A stretch of 12,358 nucleotides of DNA from Pseudomonadota bacterium (GCA_020347585.1 CP070733.1:2285960-2298317), one strand, 5' to 3'; numbered from the stretch's first letter, positions 1 to 7,648 are shown. The notes: generated by a model not told the origin, from the sequence alone. Numbers and translations: made by a program.

Positions 1-1035
1 CACCGGCCTGACTATGCGGTACTGGTTGATCATGATGCGGCTCAGCGGCTGCGGGACCTGCTGCGGGCGAGTGGGGTGGACACCGAGGTGCTGAGCGGCG
101 TTGAAGGGCTGAACGAGGTTTCATCCCTGGCCGCGACGGATTGTGTGGTGGCGGCCATCGTCGGCGCCGCAGGCCTGGAGCCCACGTTGGCAGCGGCGCG
201 CGCCGGCAAGCGCGTACTGCTTGCCAACAAGGAAGCGCTAGTCATGTCCGGGCACCTGTTCATGGAGGAGGTGCGCAGGCACGGCGCCGAACTACTGCCG
301 GTCGACAGCGAGCACAACGCCATTTTCCAGTGCATGCCGGGTGATTTTGAGCGCGGCCTCGACAAGGTTGGCGTGGAGCGTATTCTGCTTACCGCCTCGG
401 GTGGCCCGTTTCGCACCACGCCGCTCGAGCAACTCGAGGCCGTGACTCCCGACCAGGCCTGCGCGCATCCCAATTGGAAGATGGGTCGCAAGATTTCGGT
501 GGATTCGGCGACCATGATGAACAAAGGTCTTGAAGTGATCGAGGCCTGCTGGCTATTTGACACGGGCGCGGATCAGGTCGAGGTGGTCCTGCATCCGCAG
601 AGCGTCATTCACTCCATGGTGCAGTACGTGGACGGCTCGGTACTGGCACAGCTTGGCAACCCAGATATGCGCACTCCGATTGCACATGCACTAGCCTGGC
701 CGCGGCGGATCAGCTCGGGGGTTGCGCCTCTCGATTTGTTCGCCGTCGCGCAACTCGATTTCGAGCGTCCGGACTTGGCCCGATTTCCGTGCCTGCGGCT
801 CGCCTACGAGGCCATCGAACGCGGCGGCACTGCCGCAGCCATCCTCAATGCGGCCAACGAGGTTGCGGTGGACGCCTTCCTCAATGAGAAGATCGGTTTT
901 ACGGCAATTCCCGATGTTATCGAACACACCCTGGCCAGCGTACCGGCGCATACGGCCGATGCGCTGGATGTGATTGTTGCGGATGATGCCGCGGCGCGCC
1001 GGGCAGCGGAACGGGCCGTGGCGGGCGCTGTCTGA
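1..1035 (+). CDS. dxr: 1-deoxy-D-xylulose 5-phosphate reductoisomerase, 5'-truncated by window edge
   Basis: Cytosolic enzyme of the MEP isoprenoid pathway: NADPH-dependent rearrangement and reduction of DXP to MEP. The frame is open from base 1, giving 344 residues. About 48 N-terminal residues, with the GxTGxIG nucleotide-binding loop, lie outside the window. Visible family motifs are AAIVGAAGL, LLANKEALV, the metal-binding PVDSEHNAIFQ (D102 and E104 of the fragment, matching E. coli D150 and E152), the flexible-loop SGGPF, HPNWKMGRKISVDS, MMNKGLE (E178, matching E. coli E231) and HPQSVIHSMV. The C-terminal domain, with ALNAANE-like ILNAANEVAVDAFL, is complete and ends at TGA 1033-1035. rseP begins 10 bases downstream, so the two are surely co-transcribed. 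No frameshift or missing active-site residue is seen. Identification is by direct motif match to E. coli DXR. Confidence 0.97.
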   Translation, partial: HRPDYAVLVDHDAAQRLRDLLRASGVDTEVLSGVEGLNEVSSLAATDCVVAAIVGAAGLEPTLAAARAGKRVLLANKEALVMSGHLFMEEVRRHGAELLPVDSEHNAIFQCMPGDFERGLDKVGVERILLTASGGPFRTTPLEQLEAVTPDQACAHPNWKMGRKISVDSATMMNKGLEVIEACWLFDTGADQVEVVLHPQSVIHSMVQYVDGSVLAQLGNPDMRTPIAHALAWPRRISSGVAPLDLFAVAQLDFERPDLARFPCLRLAYEAIERGGTAAAILNAANEVAVDAFLNEKIGFTAIPDVIEHTLASVPAHTADALDVIVADDAAARRAAERAVAGAV

Positions 1036-1045
1036 TACTGGGACC

Positions 1046-2416
1046 ATGCTCGACTTTCTCTTCATCATCGCGGCCTTCCTAGTGGCTATCACCGTGCTTA
1101 TTGCGGTGCACGAGTTCGGTCACTTCTGGGTCGCGAAGCGCCTTGGCGTCAAGGTTCTGCGCTATTCCATCGGTTTTGGCAAGCCGCTATGGCGCCGGCG
1201 GTTCGGTCCGGATCAGACTGAGTACGTAGTTGCCGCCCTGCCTCTCGGGGGTTACGTCAAGATGCTTGACGAGCGCGAGGGCGATGTCGCTAAGGATGAA
1301 TTGCCGCGCGCCTTCAATCGCCAGTCGCTCGCGACACGTTTCGCCGTAGTGTCTGCGGGCCCGGCGTTCAACTTCCTGTTCGCGATCATCGCCTACTGGC
1401 TGATGTTTATGATCGGTGTCAGCGGCATCAAGCCCGTGCTAGGCGAGGTTGTGCCGAGTTCACCAGCGGCCGCGGCGGGACTGGCGTCTGGCGATGAGAT
1501 CGTCGCGGTAGCCGGCGATGCCACTCCCATATGGCATGTCGCAATCCAGAAGCTGTTGCCCGCATTGATCGACCGCGGTCAGGTGACCCTGAGCATCCGC
1601 GATGGCAGCGGACTGGAAACCACTCGCGAACTGAATCTGGAGAGCATCGATCCCGACACGCCCCCGGAGCGGTTTCTCAATGCCATAGGCTTTGTTCCGT
1701 GGCGCCCACTCGCACCTCCGACCGTGTATCGCGTGTTGGAGGATCGTCCGGCGGCTGCGGCGGGTTTCAAGGACGGCGACCGTATTCTTAGTATTGACGG
1801 TGTTGAAATGCGTAGTTCATCCGATCTGGTCGACTACGTGAGTGCCCGGCCGGGTCAGCCGCTGGAAGTGGTAGTCGAGCGTGCCGCCGGCGGGCGCGAG
1901 GCGCTTAGGGTGACGCCGCGCCGTGAGTCCGACAAGGATGGCCGTGAGGTCGGGCGAATCGGCCTGATTCCGGTTGATGCCGGCGAGTTCCCCGAGGAAA
2001 TGAAGGCCGACTATCGCTATTCGGTGGTAACCGGGCTCGGTGAGGGACTCAAGAGCACCTGGAACAATTCGATGCTGACGCTCAAGATGCTGGGTAAGAT
2101 CGTCATCGGTGAGGCGTCGCTCAAGAATCTCAGTGGCCCGATCAATATCGCGCGCTACGCCGGGCAGTCGGCCAGCGCGGGCCTGCCCTGGTACCTGAGT
2201 TTCCTGGCCATCGTCAGCATTAGCCTGGGAATTATCAATCTGCTGCCGATTCCCATCCTCGATGGCGGGCACCTGATGTACTACATTATCGAGTTTTTCA
2301 AGGGCAGCCCGGTGTCGGAGCAGTTCGAGGCGGTTGCCCAGCGCTTGGGGATCGTTGTAATCGCGATGTTAATGAGTCTGGCCTTTTATAACGACCTTGC
2401 GCGGATCTTTGGATAG
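1046..2416 (+). CDS. rseP: RseP site-2 intramembrane zinc metalloprotease
   Basis: Inner-membrane protease that cuts anti-sigma factor RseA after DegS, releasing sigma-E in the envelope stress response; it also clears remnant signal peptides. The protein has 456 residues (E. coli 450). HEFGH zinc motif lies at residues 22-26 inside the first membrane segment (about 4-21). A second segment is at about 108-125, and two PDZ domains occupy the periplasmic part (about 130-200 and 225-310; the second contains AAAAGFKDGDRILSIDG). A third segment, about 382-405, carries the third zinc ligand in LDGGH (D406). A fourth lies near 434-452. I chose ATG 1046 because it puts the HExxH at the same residue number as in E. 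coli; a longer frame from 974 lies inside dxr. The ribosome site is weak (TGGGA). It is the second gene of the operon, 21 bases before bamA. Confidence 0.96.
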   Translation: MLDFLFIIAAFLVAITVLIAVHEFGHFWVAKRLGVKVLRYSIGFGKPLWRRRFGPDQTEYVVAALPLGGYVKMLDEREGDVAKDELPRAFNRQSLATRFAVVSAGPAFNFLFAIIAYWLMFMIGVSGIKPVLGEVVPSSPAAAAGLASGDEIVAVAGDATPIWHVAIQKLLPALIDRGQVTLSIRDGSGLETTRELNLESIDPDTPPERFLNAIGFVPWRPLAPPTVYRVLEDRPAAAAGFKDGDRILSIDGVEMRSSSDLVDYVSARPGQPLEVVVERAAGGREALRVTPRRESDKDGREVGRIGLIPVDAGEFPEEMKADYRYSVVTGLGEGLKSTWNNSMLTLKMLGKIVIGEASLKNLSGPINIARYAGQSASAGLPWYLSFLAIVSISLGIINLLPIPILDGGHLMYYIIEFFKGSPVSEQFEAVAQRLGIVVIAMLMSLAFYNDLARIFG

Positions 2417-2437
2417 ATAACAAGAATACGACCTTGC

Positions 2438-4765
2438 ATGCGTAAGACACTGGGTTTGGCACTGCTGTTGTGCGTCTGGTGCGGTCCGACACATGCTTTC
2501 GAACCGTTTGTCGTCCAGGATATCCGGCTCGAGGGCCTGCAGCGAATCGCAATCGGCACGGTATTCAACTACCTTCCCATTGCGGTCGGCGACACGGTTG
2601 ACCAGGCGTTGGCGGGCCGGGCAGTGCGCGCCTTGTTCAAGACCGGTTTTTTCAAGGACGTGCGACTAGAGCGCGAGGGCAACGTTCTGGTGGTGTTTGT
2701 CGCCGAGCGACCGGCCATCTCCAGCATTTCCTTCAGTGGCAACAAGGACATCACCAGCGACCAGCTCAAGGAGGCGCTTGAGCAAATCGGTCTGCGCGAG
2801 GGACGGGTTTTCGACCGCTCCATGCTCGAGAAGGTACAGCAGGAGCTCGAGCGTCAGTATTTCAGCCAGGGCAAGTACGGTATCGATATCCAGACGGAGG
2901 TGACTCCGCTGGAGCGCAATCGCGCCGACATTCAAATCCGGATCTACGAGGGCGAAGCGGCGCGTATTTTCGAGATCAACGTTGTAGGCAACACGGCCTA
3001 TGATGATTTCACCCTGCTCGACAAGTGGCAACTTGCTGGTGAATCGTTCTTTACCGGCAAAAAGAAATATTCCAAGCAGTTGCTTGCTGCCGACCTCGAG
3101 AGCCTCAAGTCATACTACATGGACCGGGGCTACATTAACTTCAACATTGATTCGACCCAAGTGTCGCTAACGCCTGACAAGCAACACGTGTATATCACGG
3201 TCAATATCACCGAAGGCCTGAGTTACACGGTATCAGACGTCAAGCTTGCCGGCGATTTGATCCTCCCGGAAGAGGAGCTGATGGAGCTGGTCACCATCGA
3301 GGCGGGTGAGGTCTTTTCGCGCAGGAAGACGACCGAAAGCACCAAGCAGGTTTCGGATCGGCTGGCCGAGAACGGCTATGCCTTCGCCAACATTAACATG
3401 ATCCCCGATATCGACAAGGAGAAGCGCACCGTGGCGCTGACGCTGTTTGTCGATCCCGGGCGGCGGATCAACGTGCGGCGGATAAATATTACCGGAAATA
3501 CCAAGTCCAAGGACGAGGTCATCCGTCGCGAGTTGCGTCAGATGGAGGGCGGGTGGCTATCAACTAAGCGCGTTGCAGACTCGCGCCTGCGACTGGACAG
3601 ACTCGGATATTTCGAGCAGGTAAACATTGAAACGCCAACCGTGCCGGACACCAATGACCAGGTCGACGTTAATTTGAATGTCAAAGAGCGACCCACCGGC
3701 CAGTTGTCGGCCGGCCTTGGTTTTTCCGATACTCAAGGACTGATTGTAAACCTGGGTATCTCGCAAAATAATTTTGTCGGCACCGGCAACCGCGTCAGTG
3801 CCAACGTCGATTTCAGCAAGGTGACCAAGTCGGTGAACATCGCCTATACCGACCCCTATATCACCAGGGATGCGATCAGCGGCGGGTTCCGGGTGTTCTT
3901 CCGTGATATCGATGCGGGTGAGGCCAATATCACCAACTACACAACCAATAGCTTCGGTGCGTCGGTGAATGCCGGTATCCCGTTTAGTGAAATTACGCGG
4001 GTTTCCGCGTCGTTCGGGTACGAAAATACCGAGTTGCTCACTTCGGATACCACGGCGGAAGAAATCGTAAGTTTCGTAGAGGTCAATGGCAACAAATATG
4101 ACCTGTACCCGATTGAAACCGCCTGGAATCGCGACAGCCGCAACCGGGCAATCTTCCCGGACAAGGGCAGCCTGACCCGTGCGTCTGCCGAACTCGCTAC
4201 CCCGCTTGGCAGTCTCGAATACTACCGACTTACCTTCCGCCATGCCCACTACTTCGCGCTGTCGAGGGTGATTACGGGCTATACCAATATTGACCTAGGA
4301 TACGGGGACGACTATGGCGAAAGCCAGAAACTTTGCGCGGAGGCGCCGCCGCTGAGCAATGGCGAGCAGCCCAACTGCTATCCGCCGTTCAAGAACTTTT
4401 TTGCCGGTGGTGCACGCTCGGTGCGTGGGTACGAGGCGGCGACGCTGGGTGGTCCGAGCACGCGCGACGCCAGTGACAACCCGATTGGCGGCCAGACCCG
4501 CGTGGTACTCAATGCGGAGTTGATTTTTCCCAACCCATTTGACCAAAATAGCGACTCTGTGCGGTTCAGTTTGTTCGTGGATGGCGGATGGGTCTACGCA
4601 AAGCAGGATTCGATTGACCTTGGCGAGTTGCGCTACTCGGCGGGCATAGGCGCCATATGGATGTCACCGCTCGGCGCACTGCGCTTCAGTCTTGCGCAAG
4701 CGCTGAATGATACCGAGGGTGACAAGACGGAAACGTTTCAATTCACACTCGGCACGGCCTTTTGA
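2438..4765 (+). CDS. bamA: BamA, outer-membrane protein assembly factor (Omp85 family)
   Basis: Central subunit of the BAM complex, which folds beta-barrel proteins into the outer membrane. It has 775 residues (E. coli 810). A signal peptide of 20 residues ends THA, with cleavage before FEPF. Five POTRA domains follow (about 21-420), seen as repeated beta-alpha-alpha-beta-beta units with FKTGFFKDV, ISFSGNKDI, NVVGNTAYDD, DVKLAGD and INITGNTKS. The C-terminal half is a 16-strand barrel with the conserved loop-6 VRGY motif (662-665; VRGF in E. coli) and a terminal phenylalanine in FQFTLGTAF, the usual barrel-end signal. The mature protein has only two cysteines, C633 and C647, both on the N-terminal side of loop 6. 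ATG 2438 is the only sensible start, as it creates the signal peptide; its Shine-Dalgarno is poor. Gene order rseP-bamA-skp is classical. Confidence 0.97.
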   Translation: MRKTLGLALLLCVWCGPTHAFEPFVVQDIRLEGLQRIAIGTVFNYLPIAVGDTVDQALAGRAVRALFKTGFFKDVRLEREGNVLVVFVAERPAISSISFSGNKDITSDQLKEALEQIGLREGRVFDRSMLEKVQQELERQYFSQGKYGIDIQTEVTPLERNRADIQIRIYEGEAARIFEINVVGNTAYDDFTLLDKWQLAGESFFTGKKKYSKQLLAADLESLKSYYMDRGYINFNIDSTQVSLTPDKQHVYITVNITEGLSYTVSDVKLAGDLILPEEELMELVTIEAGEVFSRRKTTESTKQVSDRLAENGYAFANINMIPDIDKEKRTVALTLFVDPGRRINVRRINITGNTKSKDEVIRRELRQMEGGWLSTKRVADSRLRLDRLGYFEQVNIETPTVPDTNDQVDVNLNVKERPTGQLSAGLGFSDTQGLIVNLGISQNNFVGTGNRVSANVDFSKVTKSVNIAYTDPYITRDAISGGFRVFFRDIDAGEANITNYTTNSFGASVNAGIPFSEITRVSASFGYENTELLTSDTTAEEIVSFVEVNGNKYDLYPIETAWNRDSRNRAIFPDKGSLTRASAELATPLGSLEYYRLTFRHAHYFALSRVITGYTNIDLGYGDDYGESQKLCAEAPPLSNGEQPNCYPPFKNFFAGGARSVRGYEAATLGGPSTRDASDNPIGGQTRVVLNAELIFPNPFDQNSDSVRFSLFVDGGWVYAKQDSIDLGELRYSAGIGAIWMSPLGALRFSLAQALNDTEGDKTETFQFTLGTAF

Positions 4766-4768
4766 TAC

Positions 4769-4773
4769 GGGAG
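4769..4773 (+). promoter_or_regulatory. Shine-Dalgarno that fixes the TTG start of skp
   Basis: GGGAG lies 7 bases before TTG 4781, between the bamA stop and the skp start. The next in-frame ATG is deep inside the mature protein (MSDSQRQ), so this site and the signal peptide together support TTG initiation. Confidence 0.7.
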
Positions 4774-4780
4774 TGAAGTC

Positions 4781-5320
4781 TTGATTATTAGTAGCACAAT
4801 CCGATGGGTGCTGGCGGCGTTGCTGGTTGCAGCCGCTGGTGATGCGTTGGCAGCTGACGTCAAGGTCGGAGTGGTCAATATTCCGCGCCTGTTGCAGGAG
4901 GCGCCGCAGGCCGATGCGGCGCGCAAGCGATTAGAGAGCGATTTCGCGCCGCGAGATCAGAAGATTGTGGAGTTGCAGAAGAAGTTGAAAAAGAGCGAGG
5001 AAAAGCTTGCCAAGGATGCGGCGATTATGAGTGACTCGCAGCGCCAGAGCCGAGAGCGCGAGCTGATCGCGCTCAAGCGCGATATCAAGCGCGCCAAGGA
5101 GGAATTCAATGAGGACCTGAACTTGCGCCGCAATGAGGAACTCGCCAAACTCCAGAAACTGGTTTATGACACCATCGTGGCGTTGGCCAAAGAGCAAAAG
5201 TACGATGCGATCCTCGGCGACAGCGTATTGTACGCCAGCGACAGGGTAGACCTCACCGATATGGTCCTCAGTCGCCTGCGCAAGGAATCGGGTGCAGGTG
5301 CCGGCAGCGGCGGGAGATGA
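4781..5320 (+). CDS. skp: OmpH/Skp periplasmic chaperone
   Basis: Periplasmic holdase, a trimer in E. coli, that carries unfolded outer-membrane proteins from the Sec channel to BamA. The product has 179 residues. A signal peptide of about 24 residues ends DALA, cleaved before ADVKVGVVNI, which matches the start of mature OmpH proteins. A long charged helical section (about 45-140, rich in K, E, R and A) fits the tentacle-like coiled coil of the family; DAILGDSVLYAS near the end forms part of the body domain. Initiation is at TTG, supported by a good GGGAG site and by the signal peptide. It lies 15 bases after bamA and 19 before lpxD, the usual position. A short GAGAGSGG-type glycine-rich tail at the C terminus is extra. 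Family assignment is secure; the chaperone role is inferred from family and context. Confidence 0.93.
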   Translation: MIISSTIRWVLAALLVAAAGDALAADVKVGVVNIPRLLQEAPQADAARKRLESDFAPRDQKIVELQKKLKKSEEKLAKDAAIMSDSQRQSRERELIALKRDIKRAKEEFNEDLNLRRNEELAKLQKLVYDTIVALAKEQKYDAILGDSVLYASDRVDLTDMVLSRLRKESGAGAGSGGR

Positions 5321-5322
5321 GC

Positions 5323-5329
5323 AGGGGAG
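5323..5329 (+). promoter_or_regulatory. Shine-Dalgarno of lpxD (TTG start)
   Basis: AGGGGAG lies 10 bases before TTG 5340, directly after the skp stop. It is the strongest ribosome site in the operon by eye and supports the TTG start, which also gives the family-typical N terminus (SVTLEELARRVGG). Confidence 0.65.
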
Positions 5330-5339
5330 ATAATTCCGT

Positions 5340-6383
5340 TTGAGCGTCACGCTGGAGGAACTGGCACGGCGCGTTGGCGGCGAGGTGCAGGGAGACGGTG
5401 AGTGCCGGATTGACTCTGTCGGAACACTCATTGGTGCGTCTGCCGGCCAGATAAGCTTCCTTTCCAATGTTCGATACAAGCGCCACCTGAAGGACACACA
5501 GGCCAGCGCTGTCATAATCTCACCCGACGACCTGGCTGCAAGTGAGTACACCGGCAACGCCATCGTCAGCCAGGATCCCTATCTGGCGTATGCCAAGGTC
5601 GCTGTGCAGCTCAATCCCGGTCCCCCCGCCCGGCAGGGGATTCACGCTTCAGCGGTTGTTGACGCTACGGCGGTTGTTCACGAGTCGGCATGGTTAGGCC
5701 CGAACTGTGTCATTGAGGCCAACGCCCTGATCGGCGAGCGCGTGCAGATTGGAGCAGGGTCGGTGGTGGGAGAGGGTACGGCGATCGGCGCCGATACCGT
5801 TCTACTGCCCAATGTGACGCTGTGCCACGGGGTCAAAATTGGTATGCGTGGTCGCATCCACCCCGGCGCGGTGATAGGCAGCGATGGTTTCGGAATCGCG
5901 CTCGACGGCGGTCGCTGGACCAAGGTTCCACAGCTGGGTTCCGTGCAAATCGGTGACGACGTGGAAATTGGCGCCAATACTACCGTGGACCGGGGTGCGA
6001 TCGATTCGACGATCATCGAGGACGGCGCAAAGCTGGATAATCAGATTCAGATTGCCCATAACGTGATAGTCGGTGCGCACACGGCGATTGCCGGATGCGT
6101 CGGTATCGCTGGCAGCACACGGATCGGCAAGCATTGTGCCATCGGTGGCGGCGTGGGGATCGCTGGGCACCTTGAGATCGCGGATCATGTAACATTGACC
6201 GGCGGCACGACAGTGTTGCAATCGATCAGGAGATCCGGTGTGTATTCATCGGGCGCCCCGGTGGAAACGAACCAGAAATGGCACCGCAACTACTTGCGGA
6301 TCAAGCAACTTGACGAGATGGCGCGTCGTTTGAAGGAACTAGAGTCAAGGTTGCTCGACGAGGCACCGGGTAACGAGGAGTAG
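5340..6383 (+). CDS. lpxD: UDP-3-O-(3-hydroxyacyl)glucosamine N-acyltransferase LpxD
   Basis: Third step of lipid A synthesis: transfers a 3-hydroxyacyl chain from acyl carrier protein to the 2-amino group of UDP-3-acyl-glucosamine in the cytosol. The 347 residues (E. coli 341) comprise an N-terminal uridine-binding domain (about 1-100, with ISFLSNVRYKRHL), a left-handed beta-helix of hexapeptide repeats (about 100-310, e.g. VIEANALIGERVQIGAGSVV) and a C-terminal helix (WHRNYLRIKQLDEMARRL). The catalytic histidine is H240 in NQIQIAHN, matching E. coli H239. TTG 5340 is chosen from the strong Shine-Dalgarno and N-terminal fit. fabZ starts 4 bases after the stop. In this organism the acceptor may be the 3-amino analogue made by the nearby gnnA and gnnB products, so LpxD would then act on a substrate already bearing one amide-linked chain; that is inference. 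Confidence 0.96.
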   Translation: MSVTLEELARRVGGEVQGDGECRIDSVGTLIGASAGQISFLSNVRYKRHLKDTQASAVIISPDDLAASEYTGNAIVSQDPYLAYAKVAVQLNPGPPARQGIHASAVVDATAVVHESAWLGPNCVIEANALIGERVQIGAGSVVGEGTAIGADTVLLPNVTLCHGVKIGMRGRIHPGAVIGSDGFGIALDGGRWTKVPQLGSVQIGDDVEIGANTTVDRGAIDSTIIEDGAKLDNQIQIAHNVIVGAHTAIAGCVGIAGSTRIGKHCAIGGGVGIAGHLEIADHVTLTGGTTVLQSIRRSGVYSSGAPVETNQKWHRNYLRIKQLDEMARRLKELESRLLDEAPGNEE

Positions 6384-6387
6384 GAAG
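6375..6387 (+). promoter_or_regulatory. Shine-Dalgarno region of fabZ (TTG start)
   Basis: GAGGAG (6375-6380) at the 3' end of lpxD and AGGAAG (6382-6387) abutting the start codon give a purine-rich ribosome site for TTG 6388. Spacing from the first element is 7 bases. Confidence 0.6.
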
Positions 6388-6831
6388 TTGAGCGAGCTGA
6401 ATATTAAGGAAATCTTCGAACATTTACCGCATCGTTATCCGTTCCTGCTGATTGACCGGGTGCTCGAGTGCGAGCCGGGTAAATCGCTGACTGGGATTAA
6501 AAATGTAACCTTCAACGAACCCTACTTTACAGGCCACTTTCCGGATCACCCGGTGATGCCAGGGGTGTTGATTATCGAAGCGCTTGCCCAGGGCACCGGT
6601 ATCCTGGCGTTTCGCACCGCGCAAGCTACCCCGCAGGAGGGCTCGCTTTACTATCTGGTAGGGGTTGACGATGCGCGATTCAAGCAACCCGTGGTACCCG
6701 GGGATCAGCTGCGCCTGGAAATTGAGGTTATCAAGAATATGCGCAGCGTGTGGAAGTTCAATGGCCGCGCGCTGGTCGATGGCAAACTGGTGGCAAGTGC
6801 CATACTGATGTGTGCGGAAAGCACCGCCTAG
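6388..6831 (+). CDS. fabZ: (3R)-hydroxyacyl-[acyl-carrier-protein] dehydratase FabZ
   Basis: Cytosolic hot-dog-fold dehydratase of type II fatty acid synthesis. It converts 3-hydroxyacyl-ACP to trans-2-enoyl-ACP and so competes with LpxA and LpxD for hydroxyacyl-ACP. The product has 147 residues (E. coli 151). The family signature HRYPFLLIDRV lies near residue 15. The active-site histidine is H50 in GHFPDHPVMPG and the catalytic glutamate is E64 in LIIEALAQ. TTG 6388 gives the expected N terminus (SELNIKEIFEHLPHR) and has a good ribosome site. The stop codon TAG shares its last base with the GTG start of lpxA (TAGTG), which points to translational coupling. Location between lpxD and lpxA is the conserved one. 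Confidence 0.97.
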   Translation: MSELNIKEIFEHLPHRYPFLLIDRVLECEPGKSLTGIKNVTFNEPYFTGHFPDHPVMPGVLIIEALAQGTGILAFRTAQATPQEGSLYYLVGVDDARFKQPVVPGDQLRLEIEVIKNMRSVWKFNGRALVDGKLVASAILMCAESTA

Positions 6832-7604
6832 TGAGCATACATCCCACCGCGATCATCGACCCTGGCGCCCGGCTGGATGAGTCGGTAAGCGTCGGGCCGT
6901 ACTCGGTAGTAGGCGCGGATGTAGAAATAGGCGCCGGTACGCATATCGGGCCGCACGTAGTGGTTGCCGGGCCGACACGCATCGGCAATGACAATCGTAT
7001 ATTCCAGTTCGCTTCGATTGGCGATATTCCACAGGACAAGAAGTACCGCGACGAACCGACCTTGCTTGAGATTGGCGATCGCAACACGATCCGTGAGTGT
7101 GCCACCATCAACCGCGGTACCGTACAGGGCGGTGGTGTTACCCGCATAGGTGACGACAACTGGTTGATGGCTTATATACATATCGCCCACGATTGCCTCA
7201 TCGGCAACAGCACCATCTTCGCCAACTCCGCCTCACTTGCAGGTCACGTGCGCGTTGAGGACTACGCGATTCTGGGCGGGTTCACGCTGGTTCACCAGTT
7301 CTGTGCCATTGGTGCACACGCGTTCAGTGCGATGGGGAGCTCTATCGCTAAGGATGTCCCGCCGTTCGTGATGGTTTCAGGCAGCCCGGCGCACCCGCAT
7401 GGTCTGAATTCCGAGGGCTTGAAGCGTCGCGGGATTGGCGAGGGAACTATCCGCGCCCTGCGCGACGCTTACCGCCTACTGTATCGCTCGGGGTTGGGGC
7501 TGGAAGAAGCCAAGGCGCGTATCAGGGAGTCGGCCCCGGACGCACCCGAGTTGCGCCAGTTCCAGGAATTTCTGGATAGCAGCCAGCGCAGCATCGTGCG
7601 CTAG
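6831..7604 (+). CDS. lpxA: Acyl-ACP--UDP-N-acetylglucosamine (or 3-amino analogue) acyltransferase LpxA
   Basis: First step of lipid A synthesis: 3-hydroxyacyl transfer from ACP to position 3 of UDP-GlcNAc. The product has 257 residues (E. coli 262), with a left-handed beta-helix of hexapeptide repeats up to about residue 185 and a C-terminal helical domain (EGLKRRG, then AYRLLYRSG). GTG 6831 is the start: it gives SIHPTAIID, aligned with E. coli FVHPTAIV, with GGAAAG 9 bases upstream; the in-frame ATG at 6750 lies inside fabZ. Numbering is offset by 5 from E. coli. H120 matches the catalytic base H125, and H117, H139 and H155 match H122, H144 and H160. N94 replaces H99. M168 sits where E. 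coli has G173, the acyl-length ruler; Pseudomonas aeruginosa also has Met there and uses C10. Given gnnA and gnnB nearby, the acceptor may be UDP-GlcNAc3N, giving an amide bond (inference). Confidence 0.96.
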   Translation: MSIHPTAIIDPGARLDESVSVGPYSVVGADVEIGAGTHIGPHVVVAGPTRIGNDNRIFQFASIGDIPQDKKYRDEPTLLEIGDRNTIRECATINRGTVQGGGVTRIGDDNWLMAYIHIAHDCLIGNSTIFANSASLAGHVRVEDYAILGGFTLVHQFCAIGAHAFSAMGSSIAKDVPPFVMVSGSPAHPHGLNSEGLKRRGIGEGTIRALRDAYRLLYRSGLGLEEAKARIRESAPDAPELRQFQEFLDSSQRSIVR

Positions 7605-7618
7605 GTTTTGTTACCTAG
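7601..7618. terminator. Perfect 6-bp hairpin at the lpxA stop, possible weak terminator
   Basis: CTAGGT (7601-7606) and ACCTAG (7613-7618) form a perfect stem around a TTTGTT loop and include the lpxA stop codon. There is no U-tract after it on either strand, so classical intrinsic termination is doubtful. It lies in the convergent lpxA/lpxB gap, where termination from both sides is expected. Confidence 0.3.
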
Positions 7619-7626
7619 ATATTGTG

Positions 7627-7648
7627 TGGCCGGCTCAATTGTCGGCCA
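7627..7648. terminator. GC-rich hairpin at the lpxB 3' end, possible terminator
   Basis: TGGCCG (7627-7632) pairs with CGGCCA (7643-7648); a G-U and a C-G pair extend the stem inward, leaving a 6-base loop. It covers the lpxB stop codon. It is not followed by a U-run in either direction, so a role in ending lpxB or lpxA transcription, or in blocking 3' exonucleases, is only plausible. Confidence 0.3.

Noticed and set aside
974..1045. Longer rseP starting at ATG 974
   Set aside because: The extension lies inside dxr in another frame and encodes Arg-rich sequence incompatible with the membrane N terminus; ATG 1046 puts HEFGH at residues 22-26 as in E. coli.
3560..4249. Minus-strand open frame of 229 codons inside bamA
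   Set aside because: It lies wholly antisense to the POTRA5/barrel part of bamA, with no ribosome site and no family motif.
4393..4423. GAACTT inside bamA as a sigma-E promoter for skp
   Set aside because: The only TC-containing -10 candidate is 19 bases away, the match is poor, and it lies about 390 bases upstream in coding sequence; chance is likely.
5119..5146. GAACTT inside skp as a sigma-E promoter for lpxD
   Set aside because: The downstream box reads TCGCC and matches only at the first two positions; it is within coding sequence, so it is not supported.
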